DNA from: Burkholderiales bacterium PBB1
Lineage (GTDB): Bacteria; Pseudomonadota; Gammaproteobacteria; Burkholderiales; Burkholderiaceae_C
Direction: 5' to 3'
NCBI GenBank assembly: GCA_002255905.1
Contig: NKIN01000001.1
Location: 930,001 to 994,000, forward strand
DNA length: 64,000 bases
Shown: piece after piece, positions 9,154-18,146 of the stretch
Position numbering within the stretch: the stretch's first letter is position 1
Layout: each line of letters opens with the position of its first letter
Translations under genes and position numbers: made by a program
Notes under the pieces: model-generated
What the model was told of the DNA's origin: nothing
The model's input: only the letters and a program-made list of their open reading frames with translations
Databases searched by the model: none

Positions 9154-12105
9154 TTACTCTGTGGCGTAGTCGGACACCGGCGCGCAGCTGCACACCAGGT
9201 TCCGGTCACCGTGCACGTTGTCGACGCGGCCGACAGGCACCCAGTACTTGCTGCGACGCAGGCTGGCGAGCGGATAAGCCGCTTCTTCACGGCTGTACGG
9301 ATGCGGCCAGTCCAATTGAAGCAGCGCCTCGGCGGTGTGCGGTGCCGATATCAGTGGGTTCGCATCGCGTGGCCACACGCCGGTTTCAACCTTGCGGATC
9401 TCCTCGCGGATCGCGACCATGGCATCGCAGAAGCGATCCAGCTCGCGCAGCGGCTCGCTCTCGGTCGGCTCGACCATCAAGGTGCCGGGCACCGGGAAGC
9501 TCAGGGTCGGTGCATGGAAGCCGTAGTCGATCAGTCGCTTGGCCACGTCTTCGGCACTGACGCCGCTGCTGTCTTTCAGCGGGCGCAGGTCCAGGATGCA
9601 TTCGTGTGCCACACCACCACCGCGGATGCCGGGCACGCCACCGCTGAAGTGGATGTCATAGTGGCCCGCCAGGCGTGCGGCCACATAGTTGGCGCTGAGG
9701 ATGGCGGTCTCGGTGGCGGCGGTCAGGCCGGCGGCGCCCATCATTCGCATGTACATCCAGCTGATCGGCAGCACCGCGGCGTTGCCGAGCGGTGCTGCCG
9801 AGATCGCACCGACCTGCCGCGCGTCGCGTGCACCCGCAGTGCGATGCCCTGGCAGGAACGGCACCAGGTCTTCCACCACGCACACCGGACCGACACCTGG
9901 CCCACCGCCACCATGCGGGATGCAGAAGGTCTTGTGCAGGTTCAGGTGGCTGACGTCACCACCGAACTCGCCCGGCGCGGCCACGCCGACCAGCGCATTC
10001 ATGTTGGCGCCGTCGACATACACCCGACCACCGTGCTGGTGTACCAGCGCGCACAGCGCCTTGATCTGCGGATCGAACACGCCGTAGGTGGAGGGGTAGG
10101 TCACCATTACCGCTGCCAGCTTGGTGCTGTGCAACTCGCACTTGGCACGCAGATCGACGAGGTCGACGTTGCCCTCGGCGTCGCACTTCGTCACCACCAC
10201 CTTCATGCCGGCCATCTGGGCCGAAGCTGGGTTGGTGCCGTGGGCGGACTCAGGGATCAGGCAGATGTCGCGCTGCGTGTCACCTCGCGAGGCATGCCAG
10301 GCCTGGATCACCAGCAACCCGGCGTACTCGCCCTGCGAACCCGCATTCGGCTGCAGGCTGATGCCGCTGTAGCCGGTGGCCTGGCAGAGGCTTGCGCGCA
10401 ATTGCTCGTCGAGCAGGCGATAGCCTTCCAGTTGATCGGCCGGGGCGAACGGATGGACGTGGGCGAACTCGGGCCAGGTGATGGGAATCATCTCGCTGGT
10501 CGCATTCAGCTTCATCGTGCATGAGCCCAACGGGATCATCGTGCGGTCGAGTGCCAGGTCTTTGTCAGAGAGGCTGCGGATGTAGCGCAGCATCTCCGTT
10601 TCGCTGTGGTGGCTGTTGAACACCGGGTGCGTCAGGAAGGCGCTGGTGCGGCGCAGCTCGGGCGGAATCAGCGGCTCGGTGACCTGGTCGAACAAGGCTC
10701 TCGATGGCAGCGAAGCGCCCGTCGGCGCGAACACGTGCCAAAGCGTCACGATGTCCTCGCGCGTGGTGGTCTCGTCGAGCGAGATGCCCAGCATCGTGTC
10801 GCCCCACTCGGTGTAGCGGCGCAGGTTGTAGCCGTGGGTGCGTGCATGCCCGGCCAGCTCTTCGGTCTGCTCGCCGGTGTCCAGCGTCAGCGTGTCGAAG
10901 GCCGTGCTCGAGCGCACCGAGACGCCCAAGGTCTTCAGGCCCTCGGCCAGCACGGCGGTGTAGCGGGCCACGCGCAGCGCGATGCGCTTGAGACCCTCGG
11001 GCCCGTGGTAGACCGCGTACATGCTGGCGATCACCGCCAGCAGCACCTGTGCGGTGCAGATGTTTGAGGTCGCCTTCTCGCGGCGGATGTGCTGTTCGCG
11101 CGTCTGCAGCGCCAGCCGCAGCGCGGGCGCGCCGTGCGCATCGACGCTCATGCCCACCAGCCGACCCGGCATCGAGCGTTTGAACTCATCGCGGCAGGCC
11201 AGGTAGGCCGCGTGCGGGCCGCCTGCGCCCATCGGCACGCCGAAACGCTGCGTGGTACCCAACGCGATGTCGGCACCCAACTCGCCCGGCGGCGTGATCA
11301 GCGTCAGCGCCAGCACGTCGGCGGCGACGATGAACGCAGCATGGTGCGCGTGGATGCGTTCGGCATCACCGCGCAGGTCGTGCAGCGCGCCGCTGGTGCT
11401 GGGGATCTGTGCCAGGGCGGCGAAGTAGTCACCGCCTGCAAGCAGCGTGCTCCATTCCTCGGCCGAATTCGCCAGTACCACCGTCAGCCCTAGCGGCGCG
11501 GCGCGTGTCTGGATCACCTCGATGGTCTGCGGGTGGCAATCGCCCGCGACGACGAAGGTGTTGCTCTTGGACTTCACGCTGCGCTTGGCCAGCGTCATGG
11601 CTTCGGCCGCGGCAGTGGCCTCGTCGAGCATCGAGGCGTTGGCGATCGCCATGCCGGTGAGATCGCAGACCATGGTCTGGAAATTCAGCAGCGCCTCAAG
11701 CCGGCCTTGCGAAATTTCGGCCTGGTACGGCGTGTAGGCGGTGTACCAGGCGGGGTTCTCGAGGATGTTGCGCAAGATGACGCCCGGCGTGTGCGTGCCG
11801 TGGTAGCCCTGGCCGATGCAGCTCTTGAGCACCTGGTTCTTCGACGCGATGGTGCGCAGCTCGGCCAGCGCCTGGGCCTCGCCGATCGGCTCTGGCATCA
11901 CCATCGGTTGCGCACGCGCGATCGAGCGCGGCACGATCGCCTCGATCAGTGCTCGGCGGGTGAATGGCGCCTCGGGCGCGATCACCGACAGCATGTGCTG
12001 CTCGTCGGCTGCCGTGATGCCGATGTGGCGGGCAATGAACTCGGTCGAGTTTTCCAGTTCGGCGAGCGAGGGCTGAAGCTGGGCGGGCGGTGTGGACATC
12101 AGCAT
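9154..12105 (-). CDS. gcvP: Glycine dehydrogenase (aminomethyl-transferring), P protein
   Basis: The P protein of the glycine cleavage system (983 aa). It decarboxylates glycine with pyridoxal phosphate and loads the aminomethyl group on the lipoyl arm of GcvH. It is the fused single-chain form with two aminotransferase-like halves. The PLP lysine is K725 in [18 protein letters not shown], and the glycine-rich loop follows. I chose the ATG at 12105 because AAAGG lies 9 bases upstream; a further upstream TTG would sit before that site. It follows gcvH by about 20 bases in the order gcvT-H-P. Confidence 0.97.
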   Translation of the reverse strand: MLMSTPPAQLQPSLAELENSTEFIARHIGITAADEQHMLSVIAPEAPFTRRALIEAIVPRSIARAQPMVMPEPIGEAQALAELRTIASKNQVLKSCIGQGYHGTHTPGVILRNILENPAWYTAYTPYQAEISQGRLEALLNFQTMVCDLTGMAIANASMLDEATAAAEAMTLAKRSVKSKSNTFVVAGDCHPQTIEVIQTRAAPLGLTVVLANSAEEWSTLLAGGDYFAALAQIPSTSGALHDLRGDAERIHAHHAAFIVAADVLALTLITPPGELGADIALGTTQRFGVPMGAGGPHAAYLACRDEFKRSMPGRLVGMSVDAHGAPALRLALQTREQHIRREKATSNICTAQVLLAVIASMYAVYHGPEGLKRIALRVARYTAVLAEGLKTLGVSVRSSTAFDTLTLDTGEQTEELAGHARTHGYNLRRYTEWGDTMLGISLDETTTREDIVTLWHVFAPTGASLPSRALFDQVTEPLIPPELRRTSAFLTHPVFNSHHSETEMLRYIRSLSDKDLALDRTMIPLGSCTMKLNATSEMIPITWPEFAHVHPFAPADQLEGYRLLDEQLRASLCQATGYSGISLQPNAGSQGEYAGLLVIQAWHASRGDTQRDICLIPESAHGTNPASAQMAGMKVVVTKCDAEGNVDLVDLRAKCELHSTKLAAVMVTYPSTYGVFDPQIKALCALVHQHGGRVYVDGANMNALVGVAAPGEFGGDVSHLNLHKTFCIPHGGGGPGVGPVCVVEDLVPFLPGHRTAGARDARQVGAISAAPLGNAAVLPISWMYMRMMGAAGLTAATETAILSANYVAARLAGHYDIHFSGGVPGIRGGGVAHECILDLRPLKDSSGVSAEDVAKRLIDYGFHAPTLSFPVPGTLMVEPTESEPLRELDRFCDAMVAIREEIRKVETGVWPRDANPLISAPHTAEALLQLDWPHPYSREEAAYPLASLRRSKYWVPVGRVDNVHGDRNLVCSCAPVSDYATE

Positions 12106-12126
12106 GGCGGGCAACCTTTGCAGCAA

Positions 12127-12501
12127 TCAGGCGTTCTTGAGCAGGGCGTCGTAGGCGCTGGCATCCATGAGGCTGCCCAGCTCCGAAGCGTCGGACAGCT
12201 TGACCTTGAAGAACCAGCCAGCTGCCATCGGCGCGCTGTTGGCCAGCGCCGGATCGGCACGCAGCGTCTCGTTGACTTCGACGATCTCGCCGCCGACCGG
12301 CATGTACAGGTCTGCGGCCGCCTTGACGGATTCGACGACGCCGGCCACATCGCCCTTGGCGTACGTGGACCCCACCTCGGGCAGTTCGACGAACACCACG
12401 TCACCCAGCGCGTCTTGCGCGTGCACGGTGATGCCGACGATCGCGGCGGCGGGTTCGGTGGCATCGATCCATTCGTGATCGGCGGTGTAGAGGATGGTCA
12501 T
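12127..12501 (-). CDS. gcvH: Glycine cleavage system H protein
   Basis: The lipoyl carrier protein of the glycine cleavage system (124 aa). The lipoylation lysine is K60 in VVESVKAAADLYMP, within the typical beta-hairpin. The N terminus MTILYTADHEWI and the C-terminal SLMDASAYDALLK are standard. The start at 12501 gives the family length; an upstream in-frame extension would overlap the gcvT stop. It lies 43 bases downstream of gcvT. Confidence 0.97.
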   Translation of the reverse strand: MTILYTADHEWIDATEPAAAIVGITVHAQDALGDVVFVELPEVGSTYAKGDVAGVVESVKAAADLYMPVGGEIVEVNETLRADPALANSAPMAAGWFFKVKLSDASELGSLMDASAYDALLKNA

Positions 12502-12544
12502 CGCGGGCTCCAGGTGTCGAGGTGATGTGTTGGAAAGAAAGGTC

Positions 12545-13705
12545 TCAGCGCGCAGGTGCGCGAACGTAGCGGTGTGGCACAAAGGGCAGGGGGGTCACGC
12601 GCATCGGCAGACGTTTGCCGCGCACTTCGGCATACACCGTGTGGTCGGGGGCGGCGTGCGCAGACGGCAGGTAGGCGATCGCGATCGGCTGGTTGACGGT
12701 CGGTGCCAGCGTGCCGCTGGTGACGGTGCCCAGTGGGGTGCCGTCGGCACTGACGATCGCGGCGCCCGGGCGCACCGGTGCGCGGTCGACGCCGGTGAGC
12801 CCCACGCGTCGGCGCGTGGGGCCGGCAGCGGTCTGCGCGTCGATGGTGTTCGCGCCCGGGTACCCTCCAGCGCGCGCACCACCGGCACGGCGCAGCTTCT
12901 GGATCGCCCACAGCAGACCGGCTTCGACCGGGGTGGTCTGCGCATCGATGTCGTTGCCGTGCAGGCACAGGCCGGCTTCCAATCGCAGCGTGTCGCGCGC
13001 GCCGAGGCCGGCGGGGCGCACCTCGGGCTGGGCCAACAGCGCGCGGGCCAAGGCCTCGGTGTGCTCGGCCGGCACCGAGATCTCGAAACCGTCTTCACCG
13101 GTGTAGCCCGAGCGGGTGGCGAAACACGGGATCCCGTTCAGCACCACGGCGGCGCCCGTCATGAAGCTCAGGTTGGCGACGGCGGGGTTCAATCGGGCCA
13201 GCGCCGTCACCGCTTGCGGACCCTGCAAGGCCAGCAGCGCGAGGTCGGGGCGAGGCTGCACGGTGCAGCGGTGTCCGATGCGCGACTGCAGCAGGACGGT
13301 GTCGGCGGCCTTGTTGGCAGCATTGACGATCAGCAGCCATTCGGTGCCGTCACCCAGGCCATGGCGGGTGAGCATCAGGTCGTCGAGGATGCCGCCATGT
13401 TCATTGGTGAAGAAACCGTAGCGCTGTTGCCCATCGGCCATGCCGATGACGTCGATCGGCAGCAGCGACTCGAGCGCGGCAGCCGCGTCGCTGCCAGACA
13501 GCCTGAGCTGACCCATGTGCGACACATCGAACAGCGCGGCCGATGCCCGGCAATGCAGGTGCTCGGCCATCAGACCGGCAGGGTACTGGACCGGCATGCT
13601 GTAGCCGGCAAACGGCACCATGCGTGCGCCCAGTTCGAGGTGCAGCGCGTGCAGCGGGGTGGTCAGCAGTTCGGGAGCGGGCGTAGAGGGCGAGGGCGTG
13701 GGCAT
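12545..13705 (-). CDS. gcvT: Aminomethyltransferase, glycine cleavage T protein
   Basis: The T protein transfers the methylene group from aminomethyl-lipoyl GcvH to tetrahydrofolate and releases ammonia. Family hallmarks are TPLHALHLELGARMVPFAGYSMPVQY at the start (tetrahydrofolate-binding side), the SHMGQLRLSG block and the YTGEDGFEISVP block. From the ATG at 13705 the product is 386 aa. An upstream ATG at 13756 (403 aa) is possible and has the better ribosome site (AGGGAGGG about 11 bases before), but the residues it adds (MHFTDAGPIDPLPLG) are not typical of the family. The gene is first in gcvTHP and lies directly behind the glycine riboswitch. Confidence 0.95.
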   Translation of the reverse strand: MPTPSPSTPAPELLTTPLHALHLELGARMVPFAGYSMPVQYPAGLMAEHLHCRASAALFDVSHMGQLRLSGSDAAAALESLLPIDVIGMADGQQRYGFFTNEHGGILDDLMLTRHGLGDGTEWLLIVNAANKAADTVLLQSRIGHRCTVQPRPDLALLALQGPQAVTALARLNPAVANLSFMTGAAVVLNGIPCFATRSGYTGEDGFEISVPAEHTEALARALLAQPEVRPAGLGARDTLRLEAGLCLHGNDIDAQTTPVEAGLLWAIQKLRRAGGARAGGYPGANTIDAQTAAGPTRRRVGLTGVDRAPVRPGAAIVSADGTPLGTVTSGTLAPTVNQPIAIAYLPSAHAAPDHTVYAEVRGKRLPMRVTPLPFVPHRYVRAPAR

Positions 13706-13768
13706 TGGCGTTCCCAGGGGCAATGGATCGATCGGCCCTGCATCGGTGAAATGCATGGCCGGCGTTGC

Positions 13769-13992
13769 CCTCCCTGTCCGCTTTACCTGAGAGATTGACG
13801 CTCGCCGTCGCTCGGCCGAACGCTTGCCCCTTCGGTGGACCCACTCGGGGTGGGCCTCTCTTCAGCGAGGAACGCCGCCCTCTCGGTCGGCGTGTTGCCA
13901 GTCCTTTTGCCTGAGCGTTGGAGCGGCCTTTTACAAGCCCGCTGTGCGCCTTCGGCGGCCCGACAGTGGTGAACTGTCGAACACTCTCCTAG
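13769..13992 (-). promoter_or_regulatory. Tandem glycine riboswitch (two aptamers)
   Basis: Read on the minus strand, two glycine aptamers follow each other. The first starts GCTAGGAGAGTG, has GCCGAAGGCGCA and closes with GCTCAGGCAAAAGGAC. The second starts GAAGAGAGGCCC, has ACCGAAGGGGCAAGC and closes with TCTCAGGTAAAGCGGACAG. These are the conserved cores of the family (Rfam RF00504), and the spacing between aptamers is short as usual. A -10-like TAAAAT lies just upstream at 14002-14007. The 3' end of aptamer two runs into AGGGAGGG at 13768-13775, 11 bases before the ATG at 13756. This suggests control of gcvT translation, probably induced by glycine. Confidence 0.95.
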
Positions 13993-14039
13993 CAAGCGGA
14001 AATTTTAGCAGCGGCGGCATGGCCTCCGGCTGCGCGCGA

Positions 14040-15725
14040 CTACATGCCGGCGTAATTCGGCCCACCACCGCCCTCAGGCGTGACCCAGACGATGTTCTGC
14101 GTCGGGTCCTTGATGTCGCAGGTCTTGCAGTGCACGCAGTTCTGCGCGTTGATCTGCAGGCGGTCGGTGTCGTCGGGGTTTTTGACGAATTCGTACACCC
14201 CCGCCGGGCAGTAGCGGCCCTCCGGGCCGGCATAGGTGGCGAGGTTGATGCGAACCGGCACGCCAGGGTCCTTGAGCGTCAGGTGCGCGGGCTGGTTTTC
14301 TTCGTGGTTGGTGTTGCTGATGAACACGCTGCTGAGCCGGTCGAAGGTGATCTGGCCGTCGGGCTTCGGGTAGTCGATGCGTGGGCACTCCGAAGCCGGC
14401 TTCAAGGCCTGGTGGTCGGACACGCGGCGATGAATCGTCCACGGTGGCGACGAGATGCCCAGCTTGGGCAGCAGCCATTGCTCGATGCCTGTCATGAGCG
14501 TGGCGACCCACAGGCCCTTCTTGAACCACTGCTTGAAGTTGCGCGCGCGATCCAACTCTCGGTGCAGCCAGCTTTGCTTGAAGGCGTCGGGGTAGGCGGC
14601 CGGTTCATCGCGCTGGCGGCCGTTGACGATCGCGTCGAAGATGGCGTCGGCCGCGAGCATGCCACTCTTGATGGCGGCATGGCTGCCCTTGATGCGGCTC
14701 ACGTTCAGGTAGCCCGCTTCGCAGCCCACCAGCGCGCCGCCCGGGAAAACCGTCTTGGGCAGGCTCAGCAGGCCACCCGCGGTGATGGCCCGCGCACCGT
14801 AGCCCACACGCTTGCCGCCTTCGAGCACGCTGCGGATCGCGGGGTGCGTCTTCCAGCGCTGCATTTCCTCGAAGGGGCTCAACCAGGGGTTGCTGTAGTC
14901 CAGCCCGGTGATGAAGCCGAGCGTGACCTGGTGATTGGGCAGGTGGTAAAGAAACGCGCCACCGTAGGTCTGGTTGTCCAGTGGCCAGCCGGCGGTGTGG
15001 GTCACGCGGCCAGGGTGGTGCTTCGCAGGCTCGATCTCCCAGAGCTCCTTGATGCCCAGGCCGTAGGCCTGCGGATCGCACCCGTCGTCGAGCTGGAAGT
15101 GCGCGATGAGCTGCCGACCCAGGTGCCCCCGCGATCCTTCGGCGAACACCGTGTACTTCGCGTGCAGCTCCATGCCGAGCTGGAAATTGGCCGTGGGCTC
15201 GCCGTCTTTGCCCAGGCCCAGGTTGCCGGTGGCCACGCCTTTGACGGCCCCGGCTTCGTCAAACAGCACCTCTGCCGCCGCAAAGCCCGGAAAGATCTCG
15301 ACCCCCAGCGCCTCGGCCTGCTCGCCCAGCCAGCGGGTCACGCTGCCCAGGCTGATGACGTAGTTGCCTTCGTTGTGGAAGCATTCCGGCAGCAGCGCGT
15401 GCGGGGTCTTGGTCGCGCCATCACGCGTGAGGAACAGGAACTCGTCGTCGGTGACCAGCTGCTCCAGTGGCGCGCCCAGCTCCTTCCAGTTCGGGAACAG
15501 TTCAGCCAGTGCGCGCGGGTCCATCACGGCGCCACTCAGGATGTGAGCGCCGGGCTCCGAGCCCTTTTCGAGCACGACCACCGAGATCTCGTGACCCTGC
15601 ACCTGTGCCAGCTGCTTGATGCGGATCGCGGTCGACAAGCCCGCCGGCCCGCCACCGACCACCACCACGTCGTAGTCGATGGCCTCGCGAGGGCCGTATT
15701 GTTCGATAAGGGTGGCTGGGGTCAT
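14040..15725 (-). CDS. Electron transfer flavoprotein-ubiquinone oxidoreductase
   Basis: ETF-QO (561 aa) passes electrons from electron transfer flavoprotein to ubiquinone, linking acyl-CoA and dimethylglycine/sarcosine-type dehydrogenases to the respiratory chain. It has an N-terminal FAD-binding fold (VVVVGGGPAGLSTAIRI, residues ~21-37), a central membrane-associated quinone-binding region, and a C-terminal 4Fe-4S domain with C506, C530, C533 and C536 (NCVHCKTCDIKDPTQNI). The length is typical. It lies upstream of the gcv riboswitch on the same strand, only about 48 bases away, with no terminator seen between. Confidence 0.96.
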   Translation of the reverse strand: MTPATLIEQYGPREAIDYDVVVVGGGPAGLSTAIRIKQLAQVQGHEISVVVLEKGSEPGAHILSGAVMDPRALAELFPNWKELGAPLEQLVTDDEFLFLTRDGATKTPHALLPECFHNEGNYVISLGSVTRWLGEQAEALGVEIFPGFAAAEVLFDEAGAVKGVATGNLGLGKDGEPTANFQLGMELHAKYTVFAEGSRGHLGRQLIAHFQLDDGCDPQAYGLGIKELWEIEPAKHHPGRVTHTAGWPLDNQTYGGAFLYHLPNHQVTLGFITGLDYSNPWLSPFEEMQRWKTHPAIRSVLEGGKRVGYGARAITAGGLLSLPKTVFPGGALVGCEAGYLNVSRIKGSHAAIKSGMLAADAIFDAIVNGRQRDEPAAYPDAFKQSWLHRELDRARNFKQWFKKGLWVATLMTGIEQWLLPKLGISSPPWTIHRRVSDHQALKPASECPRIDYPKPDGQITFDRLSSVFISNTNHEENQPAHLTLKDPGVPVRINLATYAGPEGRYCPAGVYEFVKNPDDTDRLQINAQNCVHCKTCDIKDPTQNIVWVTPEGGGGPNYAGM

Positions 15726-15913
15726 GCGAGCATATCCGGGCAGTCTCTGTCAGCCATGGAGTCTATCGAGCGCTGCGAGCGTGCGGCTGATTCTGGCAAC
15801 ACCGCGAACATCTGCCGCATCACCTACGATGCAAACCGCTGGGCGCGAGATTGGCGTATTGCGAACGCCGAGCGCCTTGCAAACAAGCCATCAAAAAATC
15901 AGGAGACCTTCGT

Positions 15914-16408
15914 ATGAGCGAGCCTCAATTCGATATCGACGACATGTTGGAGCAGTTTCACACCTGGCTGGAAGCCCAAAGCAAGGAATCTCTTGCCGCC
16001 TATGCGGAGCGCTTGACCGATCAGGTTCCTGAAGCCACGCCCGTGGGCATGGTGCTCTGCCTGGCCAACAACCAGGACAGCCTGCTGGCGCAAACCCTGG
16101 CCGCCTTGACGGCTGGCAACGGTGTGCTGTGGCCCCGTGCACAGCCGGACGATCCGGTGCAGACACAGGCGCTGCGGGTGGGACTGCCACTGCCGATCAA
16201 GTCGCAGATCACGCTGACTGACTGGAACGCGTCGCTGGACGGCGCCCCCGACCCCGAGCCACAGGCCGTTCTGTACACCGGCGACGCCGCTGGCCTGGCT
16301 CAGCTGCAACAGCAGGCCAGCGGCTGGGCGGGCCAACCCGCCGTCATTGAGTGCGCGGAAGACATCGAAGACGACTTCGATATTCCGCTTGCGCAGTTGC
16401 AGCGCTGA
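15914..16408 (+). CDS. Hypothetical protein, 164 aa
   Basis: I do not recognise a family. The ATG at 15914 has AGGAGA eight bases before it and gives an acidic, soluble 164 aa protein (MSEPQFDIDDMLEQFHTWL...). There is no signal peptide or membrane segment. The N terminus looks helical and amphipathic; the end is strongly acidic (ECAEDIEDDFDIPLAQLQR). Codon use resembles the neighbours. It stands alone between the divergent ETF-QO gene and a convergent lipoprotein gene, so context gives no function. Confidence 0.7.
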   Translation: MSEPQFDIDDMLEQFHTWLEAQSKESLAAYAERLTDQVPEATPVGMVLCLANNQDSLLAQTLAALTAGNGVLWPRAQPDDPVQTQALRVGLPLPIKSQITLTDWNASLDGAPDPEPQAVLYTGDAAGLAQLQQQASGWAGQPAVIECAEDIEDDFDIPLAQLQR

Positions 16409-16509
16409 TCCGGCCGGACGCAGGCGGCTGTCTGACGTCGTCAGCCTTGCCCCTCGCCAAGCTCTTTTTGACGCACTTAGCCTGGGGGCTGGCTGCCCGA
16501 CGAGCCGAT

Positions 16510-16605
16510 GGGCGTGATCGCCAGTCCGCAAATCAAACGGAGCGCCGTGGACGCAAAGTCTAGACGGACGGCCACGCAAGGTGGTCGTCCTCTACCGTCG
16601 CAAGC
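16510..16605 (+). ncRNA. Candidate c-di-GMP-I (GEMM) riboswitch-like RNA, orphan
   Basis: The 203-base gap between 16408 and the lipoprotein stop holds, on the plus strand, the paired signature of the c-di-GMP-I aptamer: GCAAATC (16528-16534), a short hairpin ACGG-AGCG-CCGT (16537-16548), then GGACGCAAAG (16549-16558). A 9-pair stem GGACGGCCA/TGGTCGTCC follows (16566-16590), and then CTACCG. The GCAAA and ACGCAAAG boxes and their spacing match Rfam RF01051 as I remember it. However, the first loop is not GNRA and the receptor strand is atypical. No plus-strand gene follows until 19291; the next gene is convergent. Assigned by eye only. Confidence 0.4.
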
Positions 16606-16611
16606 GGCAAC

Positions 16612-17577
16612 CTAGTTCAGGTTGATGGTGAAGTCTGGATTTGCCACACAGGTAGGCGAATAGGCGTAGTTCAGGTTTGCGGCACCGGCAAGACCTGACT
16701 GACCGCTCAGCGCTTGGGACAGCGAGCTGTTGCCGCTGGTGCACGAATCGGCCGCGATGCCGTTGATGCAGTAGTTCAGGTTCAGCGGCACGCTGTTGCC
16801 ACCCACTGTCAAGGTTCCCTGCACATTGACGCCGCAGGTGCCGCTTCCGCCGCCGACACCGGTGCCACTGACATTCAGCTTGCTTCCGTCGAAGGTGAAC
16901 GTCAGTGTGTGATCTGGATTGGCCGTGTTGTAGGCGGTGGTGAACGCGACCGAAAACTGCGCCGAATCCACCTCATCCAATGCCGTACTGATCAGCGACT
17001 GCAAGCTGACACTGTTGAGTTGCAGGTACGTTGAAATACCAGCAAGCAATCGGCCGTAATCGTTCACCGTACCGGTGACAACCGGCGCCGTGGTGGCGAT
17101 GTTGACCCCAGGAATTTGAAGCTGCGTCGCGAGATTGGTCGCCACGGTGTTGTAAGCCGTTGAGGTCGGCGTTCCGGTGGTCCCGAAAGCGTACGTGTAA
17201 GCCAGCGTGGTGAGCGGCGTGACGACACCAGTCACGCTACCGCCGTTGGCATTGATGACGACACGCATGGGCGCACTCAGGGCAGTGGAAACGCTGGTCG
17301 CCTCGTCCAGATAGTTCCCGCCGCTCACCTCCACCACAACGTCACCTCTGAATGGCACGTCCAATGTGTAGGCGCCTGTAGCGCTGGTGGTGGTGGTGCC
17401 AAGAACTGCGCCGGTCGCAGCATTCTTGACGGTGACGGTCGCACCATTGACGGGGCCCTTTACAGCCGAGCCGCTGATGGTGGTTGTCGTGACGGAAGTT
17501 GATGAGCCTCCTCCTCCACACGCTGCCACGATTGCTGCTGTAGCGACGGCGAATGCTGTCAGCATTATTTTTTTCAT
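16612..17577 (-). CDS. Lipoprotein with carboxypeptidase-regulatory-like domain
   Basis: A predicted surface or periplasmic lipoprotein (321 aa). A short basic start (MKKIM), a hydrophobic stretch and the lipobox VAAC with C20 are followed by GGGGSS. Residues ~35-105 form a transthyretin/carboxypeptidase-regulatory-like beta sandwich (SGSAVKGPVNGATVTV). The rest is Thr/Ser/Asn-rich with four Cys near the C terminus that could make disulfides. I chose the ATG at 17577 because it begins the signal peptide; the frame is open 18 codons further upstream. Such proteins are frequent in Burkholderiales, but the role is unknown. Confidence 0.75.
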   Translation of the reverse strand: MKKIMLTAFAVATAAIVAACGGGGSSTSVTTTTISGSAVKGPVNGATVTVKNAATGAVLGTTTTSATGAYTLDVPFRGDVVVEVSGGNYLDEATSVSTALSAPMRVVINANGGSVTGVVTPLTTLAYTYAFGTTGTPTSTAYNTVATNLATQLQIPGVNIATTAPVVTGTVNDYGRLLAGISTYLQLNSVSLQSLISTALDEVDSAQFSVAFTTAYNTANPDHTLTFTFDGSKLNVSGTGVGGGSGTCGVNVQGTLTVGGNSVPLNLNYCINGIAADSCTSGNSSLSQALSGQSGLAGAANLNYAYSPTCVANPDFTINLN

Positions 17578-17616
17578 GAGAAAGACTCTTGTCCTGAAGT
17601 TGAGGGAATGCGCCCT

Positions 17617-17634
17617 CGGATGCCAAGGCATCCG
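17617..17634 (-). repeat. Perfect 18-base palindrome in the lipoprotein 5' leader
   Basis: CGGATGCCAAGGCATCCG can fold as a 7-pair hairpin with the loop CAAG (or CTTG on the other strand). It lies 40-57 bases upstream of the lipoprotein ATG. It could be an operator or a stabilising 5' mRNA hairpin. There is no U tract, so it is not a terminator. Confidence 0.5.
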
Positions 17635-17970
17635 CTTGGCCGGCGGATTCTAGGTAGCGGTATGGTCAAGAACTGATACACCTGCACCACTCACATGAGG
17701 GGTGCTGTCCGCATAGAAAGCAGGTAACGATCTCGTGGGAACTGATCTGCAGCGGGGGTAGCTCACCTTATGAGCTACATGGTTGAACCCTGTTCACGCA
17801 TGAGCCTAAAGCCCTGCGTGCATGCCTTCCGGCCCTGCTGGCAGTGCCGTTGGTTTGACGGCATGGTTGCGCTGCGCTCGCTGTGCTGGCGACCGGGAGT
17901 AGGCCGCGGTTGGTCCCCCGGTTGCGACAGCCAGGAACGCTTCTCAGCAAAGTGGGGCGGATGAAGAGAC
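17635..17970. other. Gene-free stretch with an inverted repeat
   Basis: About 335 bases without a convincing reading frame. It contains an 8-base inverted repeat, GTAGCTCA-N7-TGAGCTAC (17757-17779), followed by GGTTGAACCC. This part loosely recalls the 5' and T-arm sequences of a tRNA (compare GGGGGTAGCTCA in tRNA-Ala) but does not fold as one. It might be a decayed tRNA or a small structured RNA. Nothing else was seen. Confidence 0.35.
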
Positions 17971-17998
17971 AAAAGAAAAACGGGCCACGAAGGCCCGT
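17971..17998 (-). terminator. Rho-independent terminator of tRNA-Ala
   Basis: On the minus strand ACGGGCC-TTCGT-GGCCCGT makes a 7-pair GC-rich stem followed by TTTTCTTTT. It lies 15 bases downstream of the tRNA CCA end. Confidence 0.9.
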
Positions 17999-18012
17999 CT
18001 TTGTGAGGTCGT

Positions 18013-18088
<76 letters not shown>

Positions 18089-18146
18089 CCGAACGAGTTC
18101 GCAGTCTATCGCAGGAGCGACTGCGCTCGTGAAGGCGGTGATGCCA

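Noticed and set aside
9211-10524. Plus-strand open frame opposite gcvP
   Set aside because: Antisense shadow of a gene with complete family motifs.
16409-16470. Terminator after the 164 aa hypothetical gene
   Set aside because: GGCTG-N11-CAGCC is followed by TTTTT only after more than 20 bases, too far for an intrinsic terminator.
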